DNA of 64,000 nucleotides from NCBI GenBank assembly GCA_963704025.1, contig CAVPGP010000003.1:372001-436000 (forward strand), read 5' to 3'. The notes beneath the pieces are model-generated. The model saw nothing but the letters and a program-made list of their open reading frames with translations. It did not search any database and was not told the DNA's origin. The first letter of the stretch is position 1; every line of letters begins with the position of its first letter. This document shows positions 54,298-61,156 of the stretch, piece after piece. The position numbers and the translations under genes are program-made. The DNA comes from CAVPGP01 sp963704025. Lineage in GTDB: Bacteria; Actinomycetota; Thermoleophilia; Gaiellales; Gaiellaceae.

Positions 54298-54525
54298 GTG
54301 AGCGCACGGATCTTGCTCGCCGACTCGACGCCCGAGCTGCGCGAGGCGATCGGCACGGTCCTGCGGCGGGAGTGCTTCGAGGTCGTCGACGCCGGCGACG
54401 GCGAGTCGGCGTTGAGCGCGGCGATCCGGGGGCCTGTCGACCTCGTCTTGCTCGATCTCGACCTCCGAAACGTCGGTTCATTCAGGGGGCTGCGCGTATG
54501 TGTCTCGCGATTCCGGGACAGGTGA
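54298..54525 (+). CDS. Truncated response-regulator receiver domain
   Basis: 75 residues from GTG 54298 behind GGAGGAACG. The first ~58 residues are a receiver: ARILLADSTPELREAIGTVLRRECFEVVDAGDGESALSAAIRGP then VDLVLLDLDLRN. The acidic pocket is partial (the usual DD is AD) and the phospho-acceptor Asp is present in LLDLDL. Strands 4-5 with the conserved Thr and Lys are absent. The sequence instead runs out as VGSFRGLRVCVSRFRDR, overlapping the start of hypC in another frame. It therefore looks like a receiver truncated by the hyp operon. Whether it is expressed is unknown. Confidence 0.6.
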   Translation: MSARILLADSTPELREAIGTVLRRECFEVVDAGDGESALSAAIRGPVDLVLLDLDLRNVGSFRGLRVCVSRFRDR

Positions 54526-54764
54526 TCGAGTTCGTCGACGAGGAGAACCGGCTCGCGAAGGTCGACGTCGCAGGTGTGCTTCGCAACGTCAACGTCGGTC
54601 TCCTCGAGGACACGACCCCCGGCGACTGGGTCCTGATCCACGTCGGCTTTGCGCTCTCGAAGGTCGACGAGGACGAGGCCCAGGCCACGCTCGAGCTGCT
54701 GCAGCGGATGGGCGAGGCATTCGAGCAGGAGCTCGAGGATCTGAAGGCGAGCGTGATCGAATGA
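54498..54764 (+). CDS. hypC: Hydrogenase maturation chaperone HypC
   Basis: An 88-residue HypC/HupF protein with the defining N-terminal MCLAIPGQVIEFVDEENRLAKVDVAG, where Cys2 carries or ligates the Fe(CN)2CO group. The rest, VGLLEDTTPGDWVLIHVGFALSKVDEDEAQATLELL, is canonical. It works with HypD in delivering the iron centre. The TGA overlaps the ATG of the next small gene. Confidence 0.94.
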   Translation: MCLAIPGQVIEFVDEENRLAKVDVAGVLRNVNVGLLEDTTPGDWVLIHVGFALSKVDEDEAQATLELLQRMGEAFEQELEDLKASVIE

Positions 54765-54952
54765 GCTGCGACGAGCGGCACTGCGTCACGTGCTCCGACG
54801 AGGGCGTGCCGATGCGCGTGCTCGAGACGAGCGGCGACGGGCTCGCACGGTGCGAGGGCGGCGTCGAGGTGATGACCGAGCTCGTCGGCGCCGTCGAGCC
54901 GGGAGATCAGCTGCTCGTGCACGCCGGCGTCGCGCTCCAGAGGCTGGCGTGA
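54761..54952 (+). CDS. Second small HypC/HupF-like protein
   Basis: A 63-residue protein with an ATG overlapping the hypC stop. It starts MSCDERHCVTCSDEGVPMRVLE, continues DGLARCEGGVEVMTELVGAVEPGDQLLVHAGVALQRL. The second half is the HypC-like beta-barrel ending (VEPGDQLLVHAGVALQRL). The N-terminus, with CVTCSDE instead of MCLAIPG, is typical of short HypC homologues found in actinobacterial hydrogenase clusters. Its extra cysteines (HCVTC) may hold a metal. It probably assists a particular hydrogenase; this is inferred. Confidence 0.82.
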   Translation: MSCDERHCVTCSDEGVPMRVLETSGDGLARCEGGVEVMTELVGAVEPGDQLLVHAGVALQRLA

Positions 54953-56064
54953 AGTTCGTCGACGAGTTCCGCGACGCAGAGCTCGGGCAGGTGCTCGCGG
55001 CGGAGATCGTCGCGGCCGTCGAGCCGGGCCGGCACTACAAGGTGATGGAGGTCTGCGGCGGTCACACGCACACGATCTACAAGTACGGGGTCGACGATCT
55101 GCTCCCGGAGAACGTCGAGCTCGTGCACGGTCCAGGCTGCCCCGTCTGCGTGATCCCGATGGGCCGCGTCGACGACGGGATCGCGGTGGCGCACGAGGAC
55201 GGCGTCATCTTCACGTGCTTCGGCGACATGATGCGCGTCCCTGGCAGCCGCGGCACCCTGCTCGAGGCAAAGGCCGAGGGCGCGGACGTGCGCATGGTCT
55301 ACTCGCCGCTCGACGCGCTGCGGATCGCGCGGGAGAACCCGGAGCGCGAGGTCGTCTTCTTCGCGGTGGGCTTCGAGACCACCGCTCCCTCGACGGCGCT
55401 GACGCTGATGCGCGCGAAGGCGGATGGCTTCCGTAACTTTTCCTGCTTCTGCAACCACGTCACCATCGTGCCGCCGCTGAAGGCGCTGCTCGAGTCCCCG
55501 GACCTGCGGCTGGACGGCTTTATCGGCCCGGGGCACGTCTCGACCGTCGTCGGCGCGCGGCCCTTCGAGTTCATCCCGGCCGACTACGGCAAGCCGATCG
55601 TGATCTCAGGCTTCGAGCCGCTCGACCTGCTTCAGTCCGTGCACATGATCCTGCTCCAGCTCGCGGAAGGGCGCTGCGAGGTGGAGAACCAGTACCGGCG
55701 CGTCGTCCCGTACGACGGCAACCCGCAGGCGCTGCGCGTGCTCGAGGAGGTGTTCGAGCTCCGGCCGCACTTCGAGTGGCGCGGGCTCGGCTTCATCTCG
55801 CACAGCGGTTTGAAGCTGAGCGAGGCATACGTGGACTACGACGCCGAGCTGCGCTTCCCGGTACCGGGGATCCGGGTCGCGGATCCGAAGGCGTGCCAGT
55901 GCGGCGAGGTGCTGAAGGGCGTCATCCGGCCGTGGGAGTGCAAGGTCTTCGGCACCGCCTGCACGCCCGAGCGGCCGATCGGCACGTGCATGGTCTCGTC
56001 GGAGGGCGCGTGTGCGGCGTACTACAACTTCGGCCGCTTCGCGCGGGAGCGGGAGGTCGTGTGA
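54949..56064 (+). CDS. hypD: Hydrogenase formation protein HypD
   Basis: A 371-residue iron-sulfur protein from GTG 54949 overlapping the preceding stop. Motifs: VMEVCGGHTHTIYKYGVDDLLPENVELVHGPGCPVCVIPMGRVD, FTCFGDMMRVPGS, FETTAPSTALTL, FCNHVTIVPPL, and the C-terminal cysteine cluster CQCGEVLKGVIRPWECKVFGTACTPERPIGTCMVSSEGACAAYY. HypD with HypC forms the scaffold on which the Fe(CN)2CO unit is built. Stop overlaps hypE. Confidence 0.96.
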   Translation: MKFVDEFRDAELGQVLAAEIVAAVEPGRHYKVMEVCGGHTHTIYKYGVDDLLPENVELVHGPGCPVCVIPMGRVDDGIAVAHEDGVIFTCFGDMMRVPGSRGTLLEAKAEGADVRMVYSPLDALRIARENPEREVVFFAVGFETTAPSTALTLMRAKADGFRNFSCFCNHVTIVPPLKALLESPDLRLDGFIGPGHVSTVVGARPFEFIPADYGKPIVISGFEPLDLLQSVHMILLQLAEGRCEVENQYRRVVPYDGNPQALRVLEEVFELRPHFEWRGLGFISHSGLKLSEAYVDYDAELRFPVPGIRVADPKACQCGEVLKGVIRPWECKVFGTACTPERPIGTCMVSSEGACAAYYNFGRFAREREVV

Positions 56065-57182
56065 GCCGGCGTAGGCTCGACGGAGCCGGCCCGAGAGCGC
56101 AGGTGGCGGCTTTGCCGCCGCCTGCGCGGGAATCTGCGGAAGAGCACGCCCTGGCGATGATCGAGCGCGTGCGCGCGAAGCCGCTGCGCTTCCGCGACGA
56201 GCGCGTGACCATGGCGCACGGCGCCGGCGGCAAGGCGACACAGGCGCTCGTGGAGGGTCTGCTCGCGCCTGCGTTCGGGCTCGCCGAGCTCGCGGACGCG
56301 GCGACGGTCGACGGGCTCGCCCTGACCACGGACAGCTTCGTCGTCAAGCCGATCCGCTTCCCCGGCGGCTCGATCGGCGAGCTGGCCGTGAACGGCACCG
56401 TCAACGACCTCGCGGTGTCCGGGGCGCAGCCGTTCGCGCTCACCCTCTCGCTCGTGCTCGAGGAGGGGCTCGCGGCCGAGGAGCTCCGCGCCGAGGTCGA
56501 GGCGATCGCCCGGGCAGCCGCCGCCGCCGAGGTGTCCGTCGTCGCGGGCGACACGAAGGTCGTCGAGCGCGGACGGTGCGACGCGATGTACATCTGCACG
56601 ACCGGGCTCGGGAGGCTCGACCCGCGCGGCCGGCTCTCGCCCGCGGGGTTGCGGCCCGGAGACAGGATTCTGGTCTCCGGCTCGATCGGCGAGCACGGAA
56701 CCGCGATCATGCTCGCGCGCGGGGAGTTCGAGCTCGCCGCGGAGATCGAGTCGGACACCCAGTCCCTCTGGCCCGCAATGGACGCGCTGCTCGGGTCGGC
56801 CGGCCCCTCGCTCCGGTGCGTCCGCGACGCGACGCGCGGCGGGGTCGCCTCGGTGCTGAACGAGCTCGCCCGCGCATCGGGTGTCGCGATCCTCGTCCGC
56901 GAGGCGGCTGTGCCGGTGCACCCGGCCGTCGCCGGGGCGTGCGAGATCCTCGGCATCGACCCGCTCTACGTCGCGAACGAGGGCCGGCTCATCGCCTTCG
57001 TCGCGCCCGACGCCGCGGACGAGGCGCTCGCCGCACTCGCCGCCGCCCCGGGGTGTGCAGAGGCGACCGAGATCGGCGAGGTCAAGACCGACCCGGCGGG
57101 CCTGGTGCTCGTCGAGACCGCGTTCGGCGGCCGCCGGGTCATGGACATGCTCGTGGGAGACCCCCTCCCACGCATCTGCTGA
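56061..57182 (+). CDS. hypE: Hydrogenase maturation protein HypE
   Basis: A PurM-like protein, 373 residues from GTG 56061 (overlapping the hypD stop) or 341 residues from ATG 56157; the latter is close to the family length. Core: VTMAHGAGGKATQALVEGLLAPAFG, LTTDSFVVKPIRFPGGSIGELAVNGTVNDLAVSGAQP, DTKVVERGRCDAMYICTTGLG, IGEHGTAIMLARGEFE, RDATRGGVASVLNELARASG, and the essential C-terminal cysteine in DPLPRIC that carries the thiocarbamate/thiocyanate. The extra N-terminus (~32 residues) is encoded by a repeat element (56065-56127) shared with the hypA end, so it is probably not part of the ancestral protein. Confidence 0.95.
   Translation: MSRRRLDGAGPRAQVAALPPPARESAEEHALAMIERVRAKPLRFRDERVTMAHGAGGKATQALVEGLLAPAFGLAELADAATVDGLALTTDSFVVKPIRFPGGSIGELAVNGTVNDLAVSGAQPFALTLSLVLEEGLAAEELRAEVEAIARAAAAAEVSVVAGDTKVVERGRCDAMYICTTGLGRLDPRGRLSPAGLRPGDRILVSGSIGEHGTAIMLARGEFELAAEIESDTQSLWPAMDALLGSAGPSLRCVRDATRGGVASVLNELARASGVAILVREAAVPVHPAVAGACEILGIDPLYVANEGRLIAFVAPDAADEALAALAAAPGCAEATEIGEVKTDPAGLVLVETAFGGRRVMDMLVGDPLPRIC
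56065..56127 (+). repeat. Inserted repeat element 1: 25-bp core plus 14-bp-stem hairpin
   Basis: Core 56065-56089 (starts GCCGGCGTAGGCTC, ends GGAGCCGG) is identical to 57763-57787 in the hypA gene. It is followed by a 14-bp hairpin, 56097-56110 with 56114-56127, loop TTT. The core itself can fold (GGCTC-GACG-GAGCC). It lies in the first codons of hypE as read from GTG 56061. Confidence 0.75.
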
Positions 57183-57193
57183 AAGGAGCACGG

Positions 57194-57469
57194 ATGGCAG
57201 CGGTCGAGTTCGTCCCCAACCAGCGCGCGACGGAGGCGCTCGTGCTGGTGGACGTCAAGATCGACCCGCACGGGATGGATCCGCAGACCGTGCTCCGCTT
57301 CGTCAAGACGACCGGCGGCTGGCCGGGGAAGGTCGTCGTCGCGTGCGAGCCGGAGCAGGTCGAGGAGGTGGCGATCGGGCTGAGCGCGCCGGTCGAGGCT
57401 GCCGTGGAGGACGCCGTCGCGCTCGTCGTCGAGACGGTGGAGGAGCTGCGGTGCACGAGCTCTCGCTAG
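57194..57469 (+). CDS. Short hydrogenase maturation protease-like protein (M52 C-terminal part)
   Basis: A 91-residue protein with ATG behind GAAAGGAG. VLVDVKIDPHGMDPQTVLRF...VVVACEPEQVEEVAIGLSAPVEAAVEDAVALVVETVEEL resembles the second half of M52 endopeptidases (HycI/HybD/HoxM) that trim hydrogenase large subunits: the Asp and His positions and the EPxxVEE..GLSxPVxxAV tail are visible. The N-terminal catalytic half (GxGNxLxxDDG with the Glu ligand) is absent. Either this is a truncated enzyme or a stand-alone domain; a peptidase activity is doubtful. It overlaps hypA by 19 bases. Confidence 0.7.
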   Translation: MAAVEFVPNQRATEALVLVDVKIDPHGMDPQTVLRFVKTTGGWPGKVVVACEPEQVEEVAIGLSAPVEAAVEDAVALVVETVEELRCTSSR

Positions 57470-57873
57470 CGAACGCGATCGTCGACACGGTCGAGCGCCA
57501 TGCGGAGGGTCGGCCGGTGCGGGTGATCGCCCTGCGGGTCGGCACGCTCCGCCAGGTCGTGCCCGGTTCGCTCGAGCTGTACGTGGAGCTTGTGGGTCGA
57601 GGCACCGTCTGCGAGGGGGCGCGGCTCGAGCTGGAGGTCGTCCCCGCCCGGTTGGCCTGCTGCGGCGGCGAATGGGAGCCGCCGAGCTTCCGCTGCCCGA
57701 GCTGCGGCCGCGGCGGCGAGATCGTGTCCGGCGACGAGTTCCTGGTGGAGTCAATTCAGATTGCCGGCGTAGGCTCGACGGAGCCGGACAATGAGCCGGA
57801 CAATGAGTCGGTGGGCCGGCTTCGCCGGCGCGCCGACGGGGAGGAGGCTGCCGCATGCATCGCACCTATGTGA
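57451..57873 (+). CDS. hypA: Nickel incorporation protein HypA, with unusual C-terminal extension
   Basis: 140 residues from GTG 57451 (VHELSLANAIVDTVERHAEGRPVRV), where the MHELS start with the N-terminal nickel-binding His is canonical. The zinc ribbon reads ACCGGEWEPPSFRCPSCGRGG: the first pair is CC, not CxxC, while the second is CPSC. HypA is usually 113-118 residues. The extra ~35-residue tail (AGVGSTEPDNEPDNESVGRLRRRADGEE...) corresponds to repeat element 2 plus a 12-bp tandem repeat. HypA hands nickel to hydrogenase with HypB, whose start overlaps the hypA end by 19 bases. Confidence 0.9.
   Translation: MHELSLANAIVDTVERHAEGRPVRVIALRVGTLRQVVPGSLELYVELVGRGTVCEGARLELEVVPARLACCGGEWEPPSFRCPSCGRGGEIVSGDEFLVESIQIAGVGSTEPDNEPDNESVGRLRRRADGEEAAACIAPM
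57763..57829 (+). repeat. Inserted repeat element 2 with tandem 12-mers and hairpin
   Basis: The 25-bp core (57763-57787) identical to 56065-56089 is followed by tandem GAGCCGGACAAT (57781-57792 and 57793-57804) and by a GCCGGC-TTC-GCCGGC hairpin (57815-57829). It is translated as the C-terminal tail of HypA. Both copies share the order core, then hairpin with a TTY triloop. Confidence 0.75.
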
Positions 57874-58535
57874 AGGTGCTCGAGGACGTGCTCGACGCGA
57901 ACGGGACGATCGCGGCCGCGAACCGCGACGACTTCGACCGGGCCGGCGTCACGACGGTGAACATGATGAGCGCGCCCGGCGCGGGCAAGACGACGCTGCT
58001 CGAGCGCTCGCTCCGACGGCTCGCAGGCGTGCGGGTCGGCGTGCTCGAGGGTGACGTCGCCTCGACCCTCGACGCCGACCGGATCGCCCACCTGCACGTC
58101 CCGGTCGTCCAGATCGACACCGACCCGAGCTTCGGGGGCGAGTGCCACCTCGACGCCAACATGGTCCGCTCGGCTATCCCGTCGCTGCCCCTCGACGAGC
58201 TCGACCTGCTGGTGATCGAGAACGTCGGCAACCTCGTCTGCCCGGCCGAGTTCCGGGTCGGCGAGCACCATCGCGTCATGGTCTCCTCGATCGCGGAGGG
58301 CGAGGACAAGCCGCTCAAGTACCCGCTCATGTTCCGGGCCTGCGAGCTCGTGCTCGTGAACAAGATCGACCTCCTCCCGCACCTCGACTTCGACCTCGAC
58401 CGCTACCTGCGGAACCTGGACGCCGTGCACCCCGGGGTCGAGCGCCTGCTCGTCAGCGCCAAGACCGGCGAGGGCGTCGCGGCATGGCGCGACTGGCTCG
58501 TCCGGGCGGCGACGCGGGAGCCCGCGCCCGCGTGA
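57855..58535 (+). CDS. hypB: Hydrogenase nickel incorporation GTPase HypB
   Basis: A 226-residue SIMIBI GTPase: MMSAPGAGKTTLLERSLRRL (Walker A), VGVLEGDVASTLDADRI, ECHLDANMVRSAI (metal-binding Cys-His at the G2 region), LLVIENVGNLVCPAEFRVGEHHRV and LVNKIDLLPHLDF. No N-terminal His-rich nickel-storage stretch is present. It supplies nickel to the large subunit together with HypA. ATG start 19 bases before the hypA end; the stop overlaps the GTG of the SIS protein. Confidence 0.95.
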   Translation: MHRTYVKVLEDVLDANGTIAAANRDDFDRAGVTTVNMMSAPGAGKTTLLERSLRRLAGVRVGVLEGDVASTLDADRIAHLHVPVVQIDTDPSFGGECHLDANMVRSAIPSLPLDELDLLVIENVGNLVCPAEFRVGEHHRVMVSSIAEGEDKPLKYPLMFRACELVLVNKIDLLPHLDFDLDRYLRNLDAVHPGVERLLVSAKTGEGVAAWRDWLVRAATREPAPA

Positions 58536-59638
58536 TCGAGGCGCGCACCGAGGCCAACGAGCGCTTCTTCGCACTCGAGGCGGACCGGATCGCGGAGCTC
58601 TCGCTGCGCCTGGCCGAGAGGTTCCTCCGCGGCGGGCGGCTGCTCGCCGTCGGCGCGTCGCCGCAGGATCGCTCCGACGCACACCACGTCGCCGTCGAGT
58701 TCGTCCACCCCGTCATCGTCGGCAAGCGCGCGCTGCCCGCGCTCGCGCTCCAGGCCGACCAGGTCGCGCTGCTCGCGGAGCCCGGCGACGCGGTGATCGC
58801 GTTCGGCGCGCCGGCGACCGGCCCGTCCGGATGCCTCACGATCGGCTTCGCTCCCGGGGCGGCGGAGTGGACGTTCGAGCCGCCGACCGACGACCCGTTC
58901 GTCCGCCAGGAGCTCGTCGAGACGCTCTATCACGTGCTCTGGGAGACGGTTCACGTGTTCCTGGAGCATCTGGGCTCGAGCCGCAGCGGTGCGGGAGGCT
59001 CCGGATTCCTCTATCCGTTCCTCGAACGCACCGAGGTCGACCTCGGCGCCGTGGTCGACGACGTCGCGCGCTCGGTGCGGCTCAAGGCGCAGGAGGTCGG
59101 CGACCTGCGTCGGCGCACGGTCGGCGACGGCGACGAGCTCGAGGTCTCCGCGGCCGCGGTGAGGGAGCGCCTCGACGCCGGCGGCAAGCTGCTCGCCTTC
59201 GGCAACGGCGGCTCCGCGACCGACGCGATGGACCTGGTCGCCGACCTGCAGAGCGCGGGGCGCCGTGCCCTCGACCTGACCGCGGACAGGGCGATCCTGA
59301 CGGCGCTCGCGAACGACGTCGGACCCGAGGTGCTCTTCCAGCGCCAGCTGATCGCGCACGGCCGCGAAGGCGACGTCGCGCTCGCATTCTCGACGAGCGG
59401 CGGCTCCACCAACATCCTCGCCGCCCTCGCCGAGGCGGGGCGGCGCGGGCTCGGGACGATCGCGATCGTCGGCTATGACGGCGGCCGGATCGCCTCCGAT
59501 CGCCTCGCCGACCACGTGATCGTGACGCCTTCCGAGTACGTCCCGCGGATCCAGGAGGCGCAGGCGACCGCGTACCACCTGCTGTGCGGGCTGGTCTCCA
59601 CCGGAAGCCCCCGTCGCGCGGAGCTCGCACGGGCGTGA
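58532..59638 (+). CDS. Tandem SIS-domain protein (GmhA-like) of the hyp cluster
   Basis: 368 residues from GTG 58532. The first half (ALEADRIAELSLRLAERFLRGGRLLAVGASPQDRSDAHHVAVEFVHP) is a degenerate SIS/dehydrogenase-like unit. The second half (residues ~200-360) is a full SIS domain of phosphoheptose-isomerase type: AAAVRERLDAGGKLLAFGNGGSATDAMDLVADL, ALAFSTSGGSTNILAALAEAGRRGLGTIAIVGYDGG, SEYVPRIQEAQATAYHLLCGLV. Genes of this kind accompany hydrogenase accessory clusters in several actinobacteria. LPS heptose is not expected here, so a different role linked to hydrogenase maturation is likely but unproven. Confidence 0.82.
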   Translation: MIEARTEANERFFALEADRIAELSLRLAERFLRGGRLLAVGASPQDRSDAHHVAVEFVHPVIVGKRALPALALQADQVALLAEPGDAVIAFGAPATGPSGCLTIGFAPGAAEWTFEPPTDDPFVRQELVETLYHVLWETVHVFLEHLGSSRSGAGGSGFLYPFLERTEVDLGAVVDDVARSVRLKAQEVGDLRRRTVGDGDELEVSAAAVRERLDAGGKLLAFGNGGSATDAMDLVADLQSAGRRALDLTADRAILTALANDVGPEVLFQRQLIAHGREGDVALAFSTSGGSTNILAALAEAGRRGLGTIAIVGYDGGRIASDRLADHVIVTPSEYVPRIQEAQATAYHLLCGLVSTGSPRRAELARA

Positions 59639-60683
59639 GCGGGCGCTGGCTGCAGACGCTCAGCCATCGCGAGTGGCTGCGCCTGTCGGTGTTCGGTGGC
59701 GGGGTGTTGTTATTGCATCTGGCCGGTTGGGGGTTGTTTCTCTTTTATGCGCGGGAGTATCCGGCGTTGGCGGGGTTGGGGACGCTGGCGTATGCGTTCG
59801 GGTTGCGGCATGCGTTCGACGCCGATCACATCGCGGCGATCGACAACACGACGCGGAAGTTCCTCCAGGACGGCAAGCGCTCACTCGGCGTCGGCTTCTT
59901 CTTCTCGCTCGGGCATTCGACGATCGTCTTTGCGCTCGCGGGCGGCTTGGCGGTGGCGGCGGCGTCGGTGCACTCGGCGCTCCCGGTCATCCAGGTCTCT
60001 GGCGGTGTGATCGGCACCTCGGTCTCGGGTGTGTTTCTGCTTCTGATCGGGGTCTTGAACCTGCTCGTGCTGGCGGACGTCGTGCGCGTTTCCGGGAGCT
60101 GAAGCGGGGCCGCTACGACGAGCAGCAGCTGGAGCGGCGGCTGCTCGAGCAGGGGCTGATGAGCCGTTTCTTCCTCCGTCGGCTCGGGGAGCGGGTCGAC
60201 GCCAGCTGGAAGATGTACCCGCTCGGGCTGCTCTTCGGGCTCGGCTTCGACACCGCGACCGAGATCGGGCTGCTGGCGCTGGCGACCGGGGTCGCGAGCC
60301 ACCAGGTGCCGTTGCTGGCGATCGTCTCGCTGCCGTTGATCTTCGCGGCCGGGATGTCGTTGATGGACACCGCCGACGGCGCCTTCATGAGCCAGGCCTA
60401 CGGCTGGGCGTTCTCGAACCCGGTGCGCAAGGTCTACTACAACATCACCGTCACCAGCCTCTCCGTCGCGGTGGCGCTGCTGGTCGGGACGATCGAGCTG
60501 CTCCAGGTCGGGGCGGCACGCTTCTCGCTCGACTCCCGCTTCTGGCGGGCGCTCGAGCAGCTGGACTTCGGCCGGCTCGGCTACCTCGTCGTCGCGCTCT
60601 TCCTCGCCACCTGGCTCCTCTCCCTGCTCGTCTGGAAAACCCGACGCATCGAAGAGCGCTGGCAGGGGTTCATCGACGCCTGA
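59635..60683 (+). pseudogene. hoxN: HoxN/NixA-family nickel permease, one frameshift
   Basis: About 349 residues if repaired. The first part from GTG 59635 (LSVFGGGVLLLHLAGWGLFLFY; YAFGLRHAFDADHIAAIDNTTRKFL; FSLGHSTIVFALAGGLAVA) is in one frame. The remainder (FRELKRGRYDEQQLERRLL; YPLGLLFGLGFDTATEIGLLAL; LIFAAGMSLMDTADGAFM) is in the -1 frame. The shift is near 60086 (VVRV to FREL), consistent with one missing base. The motifs RHAFDADHIAAIDN, LGFDTATEI and GMSLMDTxDG define nickel/cobalt NiCoT permeases. As last gene of the hyp cluster it should import nickel. Codon usage at 59690-59820 is T/G-rich, unlike neighbours. Confidence 0.88.
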
Positions 60684-60685
60684 CC

Positions 60686-60721
60686 GGCTCGGACGGCCCG
60701 AGCGGACGGGTCTTCCGAGCC
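60686..60721. terminator. Bidirectional hairpin terminator after the nickel permease
   Basis: GGCTCGGA (60686-60693) pairs with TCCGAGCC (60714-60721), enclosing an inner CCCG/CGGG stem. It lies in the 49-base gap between convergent genes. Confidence 0.65.
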
Positions 60722-60732
60722 TCTGCGTCGCC

Positions 60733-61074
60733 TTACAGCGTGGCGCAGCCCGTCGTCACCGGCTGCCGGCTGGACCAGCGGCCGGAGGAGCCACCCTTGA
60801 CGCGGAGGTACGCGTTCGGCGATCCGGTGCACCGGAACCTGTCGGTCCTGTAGGTCAGCCGTCCACCCGGCGCGGTGGGATGCAGCGTCGCCCAGACCCA
60901 CTTGTGCCAGAGCGGCTGCCCGTCCGACGAGCGGTACAGCCCGATGTACGTCCACCCGACGTTGATCCGGTCGACCGAGACGCGGTAGCGGACTGCGTCG
61001 TCCCTGGTCGGGGAGCAGATGTCGCCGACGCATTGCACCGTGTTCGGGATCCACGTGTCGACGGTCGTACGCAC
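60733..61074 (-). CDS. Hypothetical, probably exported-type protein
   Basis: 113 residues from GTG 61074 (MRTTVDTWIPNTVQCVGDICSPTRDDAVRYRV) with four cysteines (QCVGDIC; RFRCTG; TGCATL) that suggest disulfides. Trp/Tyr-rich strands (NVGWTYIGLYRSSDGQPLWHKWVWATLHP) point to a compact beta domain. No signal peptide precedes this start. The frame stays open upstream and reads plausibly (DHACVTPPARQQALTDNANAAKHRNE) but contains no start codon, so the N-terminus may be missing or frameshifted. Function unknown. Confidence 0.6.
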   Translation of the reverse strand: MRTTVDTWIPNTVQCVGDICSPTRDDAVRYRVSVDRINVGWTYIGLYRSSDGQPLWHKWVWATLHPTAPGGRLTYRTDRFRCTGSPNAYLRVKGGSSGRWSSRQPVTTGCATL

Positions 61075-61156
61075 CTCGTTGCGATGCTTGGCGGCGTTCG
61101 CATTGTCGGTGAGCGCCTGCTGCCTCGCCGGCGGCGTGACGCACGCGTGGTCGGCG

